Origin: an uncultured Altererythrobacter sp.
GTDB taxonomy: Bacteria > Pseudomonadota > Alphaproteobacteria > Sphingomonadales > Sphingomonadaceae
Reading direction: 5' to 3'
Assembly: GCA_937950385.1 (NCBI GenBank)
Contig: CALFEA010000234.1
Span: 1-7,064 of the forward strand
DNA: 7,064 bases
Of the stretch, positions 6,268 to 7,064 are shown piece after piece (positions within the stretch are counted from its first letter, which is position 1; every line of letters begins with the position of its first letter). The position numbers and the translations under genes are program-made. Below the pieces are notes generated by a model. That model was not told the DNA's origin. It saw only the letters and a program-made list of their open reading frames with translations, and did not search any database.

Positions 6268-6533
6268 TGTGCAGCCTCGCTGATGCCAAGCATCTCATCC
6301 AATTTTGCCAAACGCACAGCTTCATCAAATGAGCCAGACGATGCGGTAATCTCAATTCCGCCATCACAGCGTGATGCAGCGGCAAGTGCTTGCAGCATGA
6401 CCTGTCCCAATTGCTCAACCTTGCTGGCGTCAACCAGCAGAACACCAGCATCATCGGCGGCATCATTGAGCTCAGGAAAAAGCGCTATTGTCGCCGATCG
6501 GTCGCACCGGGCTGGCAAGGTAATGGTGTGCAT
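6264..6533 (-). CDS. Small STAS-domain protein (CheS/CheX-like partner of CheA)
   Basis: This 89-residue cytoplasmic protein is a minimal STAS domain. After a first strand (TITLPARC), residues 30-53 read GVLLVDASKVEQLGQVMLQALAAA, the strand-turn-helix core of the family, and the end has the usual EAVRLAKLDEMLG, matching the 'L..LGL...L' helix. At the site where SpoIIAA-type anti-anti-sigma factors carry the phosphorylated Ser, LGQ (42-44) is seen, so a phosphorylation switch is unlikely. It lies between the receptor gene and cheA and overlaps cheA as ATGA. In Sinorhizobium a small STAS protein, CheS, is encoded near the head of the che operon, binds CheA and speeds loss of phosphate from CheY1. 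Caulobacter has a gene called cheX in a comparable place. A CheA-binding role is therefore the best guess. CGGAG seven bases before the ATG at 6531-6533 supports the start. Confidence 0.88.
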   Translation of the reverse strand: MHTITLPARCDRSATIALFPELNDAADDAGVLLVDASKVEQLGQVMLQALAAASRCDGGIEITASSGSFDEAVRLAKLDEMLGISEAAQ

Positions 6534-6541
6534 TGGACGTC

Positions 6542-6569
6542 TCCGAATCCAGTGTGGGGTCCGATTCCA
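6542..6569. repeat. Imperfect direct repeat in the MCP-STAS intergenic gap
   Basis: TCCGAATCCA (6542-6551) and TCCGATTCCA (6560-6569) differ at one base of ten and lie 18 bases apart, in the 63-base gap between the receptor stop and the STAS start. Each copy includes a GANTC site, the target of the alphaproteobacterial methylase CcrM. The first copy overlaps the STAS Shine-Dalgarno. I see no clear promoter or terminator in this gap. Chance is a real possibility. Confidence 0.4.
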
Positions 6570-6596
6570 GGGGTTCTGATTAAGAGGTGGCGTGGT

Positions 6597-7064
6597 TTAG
6601 AATTCGCTCCAGTCTTGATCGTCAAAGTCCTGGCTGAGCGCCAAATTGCCTGATGTTTGCGGAATGGATTTGCGCGCGGGAGCAGCCTGAGGCATCGGAG
6701 CTGAGCGTGCAGGGGCAATGCTGGCCGAACGGGTGGTATCGCCGCTGATCTGGAACTGCTCAACCAGTCGGCCAAGCTCACTTGCTTCTTCAGCCAAAGA
6801 GCGCGCCGCAGCTGTGGATTCCTCCACCATCGCCGCATTTTGCTGAGTCATGCGGTCCATATCGCCAACCGACGCATTGACCTGCTCCAAGCTGTTTGCC
6901 TGAGTTGATGCCATGGTGGCGATGTCGTGTACCTGCTGGCTAACCTCGCCAACGCGGCTCACGATTGCTTCGAGTAATGTACCGGTTTCGCCGACCAGAT
7001 TGACGCCGTCGCCGACATGCTGCGTACTGGTTGAGATAAGTTCTTTGATGTCGCGGGCAGCGTC
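6597..7064 (-). CDS. Methyl-accepting chemotaxis protein, C-terminal part (5' end outside window)
   Basis: The last 155 residues of a chemoreceptor are visible; the frame stays open to the right edge, so the sensing part, any membrane segments and the signalling hairpin tip are missing. The fragment begins in the descending helix of the coiled coil just after the tip (AARDIKELISTSTQHVGDGV). It continues with heptad-like IAxMASTQANSLEQVNASVGDMDRMTQQNAAMVEESTAAA, ending the coiled coil near residue 104 of the fragment. AAMVEESTAA (fragment residues 77-86) fits the methylation consensus, so the Glu pair encoded by 6819-6824 is the likely CheR/CheB site. A flexible Ala/Pro/Ser-rich linker of about 45 residues then leads to an acidic end, DFDDQDWSEF. 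The final DWSEF resembles the NWETF docking pentapeptide of enteric receptors. The stop is TAA. It is first of the visible operon genes, so it may be the receptor served by this set. Whether it is transmembrane cannot be told. Confidence 0.94.
   Translation of the reverse strand, partial: DAARDIKELISTSTQHVGDGVNLVGETGTLLEAIVSRVGEVSQQVHDIATMASTQANSLEQVNASVGDMDRMTQQNAAMVEESTAAARSLAEEASELGRLVEQFQISGDTTRSASIAPARSAPMPQAAPARKSIPQTSGNLALSQDFDDQDWSEF

Noticed and set aside
6073..6579. Plus-strand open frame of 168 codons
   Set aside because: It covers the antisense of the STAS gene and the start of cheA, both well supported by motifs and ribosome binding sites; its sequence resembles no family.
1..7064. 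CRISPR arrays, tRNA or rRNA genes, insertion sequences or prophage genes
   Set aside because: No dispersed direct repeats with spacers, no tRNA-like cloverleaf, no terminal inverted repeats and no transposase-like frames were seen. The window is filled by chemotaxis genes.

Overview
This window is one end of a chemotaxis signalling operon on the minus strand. It meets the 3' end of a plus-strand acyl-CoA dehydrogenase gene tail to tail near position 375. The moderate G+C content, the CheD and STAS genes inside the operon, the alphaproteobacterial style of CheA and receptor tail, and the PimD-like acyl-CoA dehydrogenase suggest an alphaproteobacterium. Sphingomonadales (perhaps an Erythrobacter relative) is my best guess. 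This is inferred from protein character only, because no rRNA or other marker is present.

Layout in the direction of transcription, right to left: the C-terminal part of a methyl-accepting chemotaxis protein (MCP, running off the right edge), a small STAS-domain protein, cheA, cheR, cheB, cheD, cheY, cheW, and a 103-residue protein of unknown family. STAS/cheA, cheR/cheB and cheB/cheD share ATGA stop/start overlaps, and cheA/cheR are 3 bases apart. The larger gaps are 63 bases (MCP to STAS), about 17-36 bases around cheY, and 34 bases (cheW to the last gene). No stretch longer than 65 bases lacks a gene, and the operon promoter lies outside the window.

How the genes work together: the receptor, coupled by CheW, controls autophosphorylation of CheA on His46. 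CheA passes phosphate to CheY (Asp55), the only stand-alone receiver here, and to CheB (Asp55). CheR methylates and CheB demethylates or deamidates receptor glutamates, and one methylation site is visible in the receptor fragment. CheD deamidates receptor glutamines. No cheZ, cheC, fliM or second cheY is seen.

The most interesting item is the last gene. Its predicted long helix carries a DxxxQ motif, the pattern used by CheZ-type phosphatases and reported in the Sinorhizobium CheT protein. It could supply the otherwise missing signal-termination activity. Its tail is a four-copy His/Asp pentapeptide repeat. Other observations are a receptor tail ending in DWSEF paired with a CheR that seems to lack the loop insertion of pentapeptide-binding CheRs, a CxxCH motif in the CheA P2 region, and a hairpin just before the cheD start. 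Apart from these the cluster is a recognisable chemotaxis operon, and I found no unrelated undescribed system.
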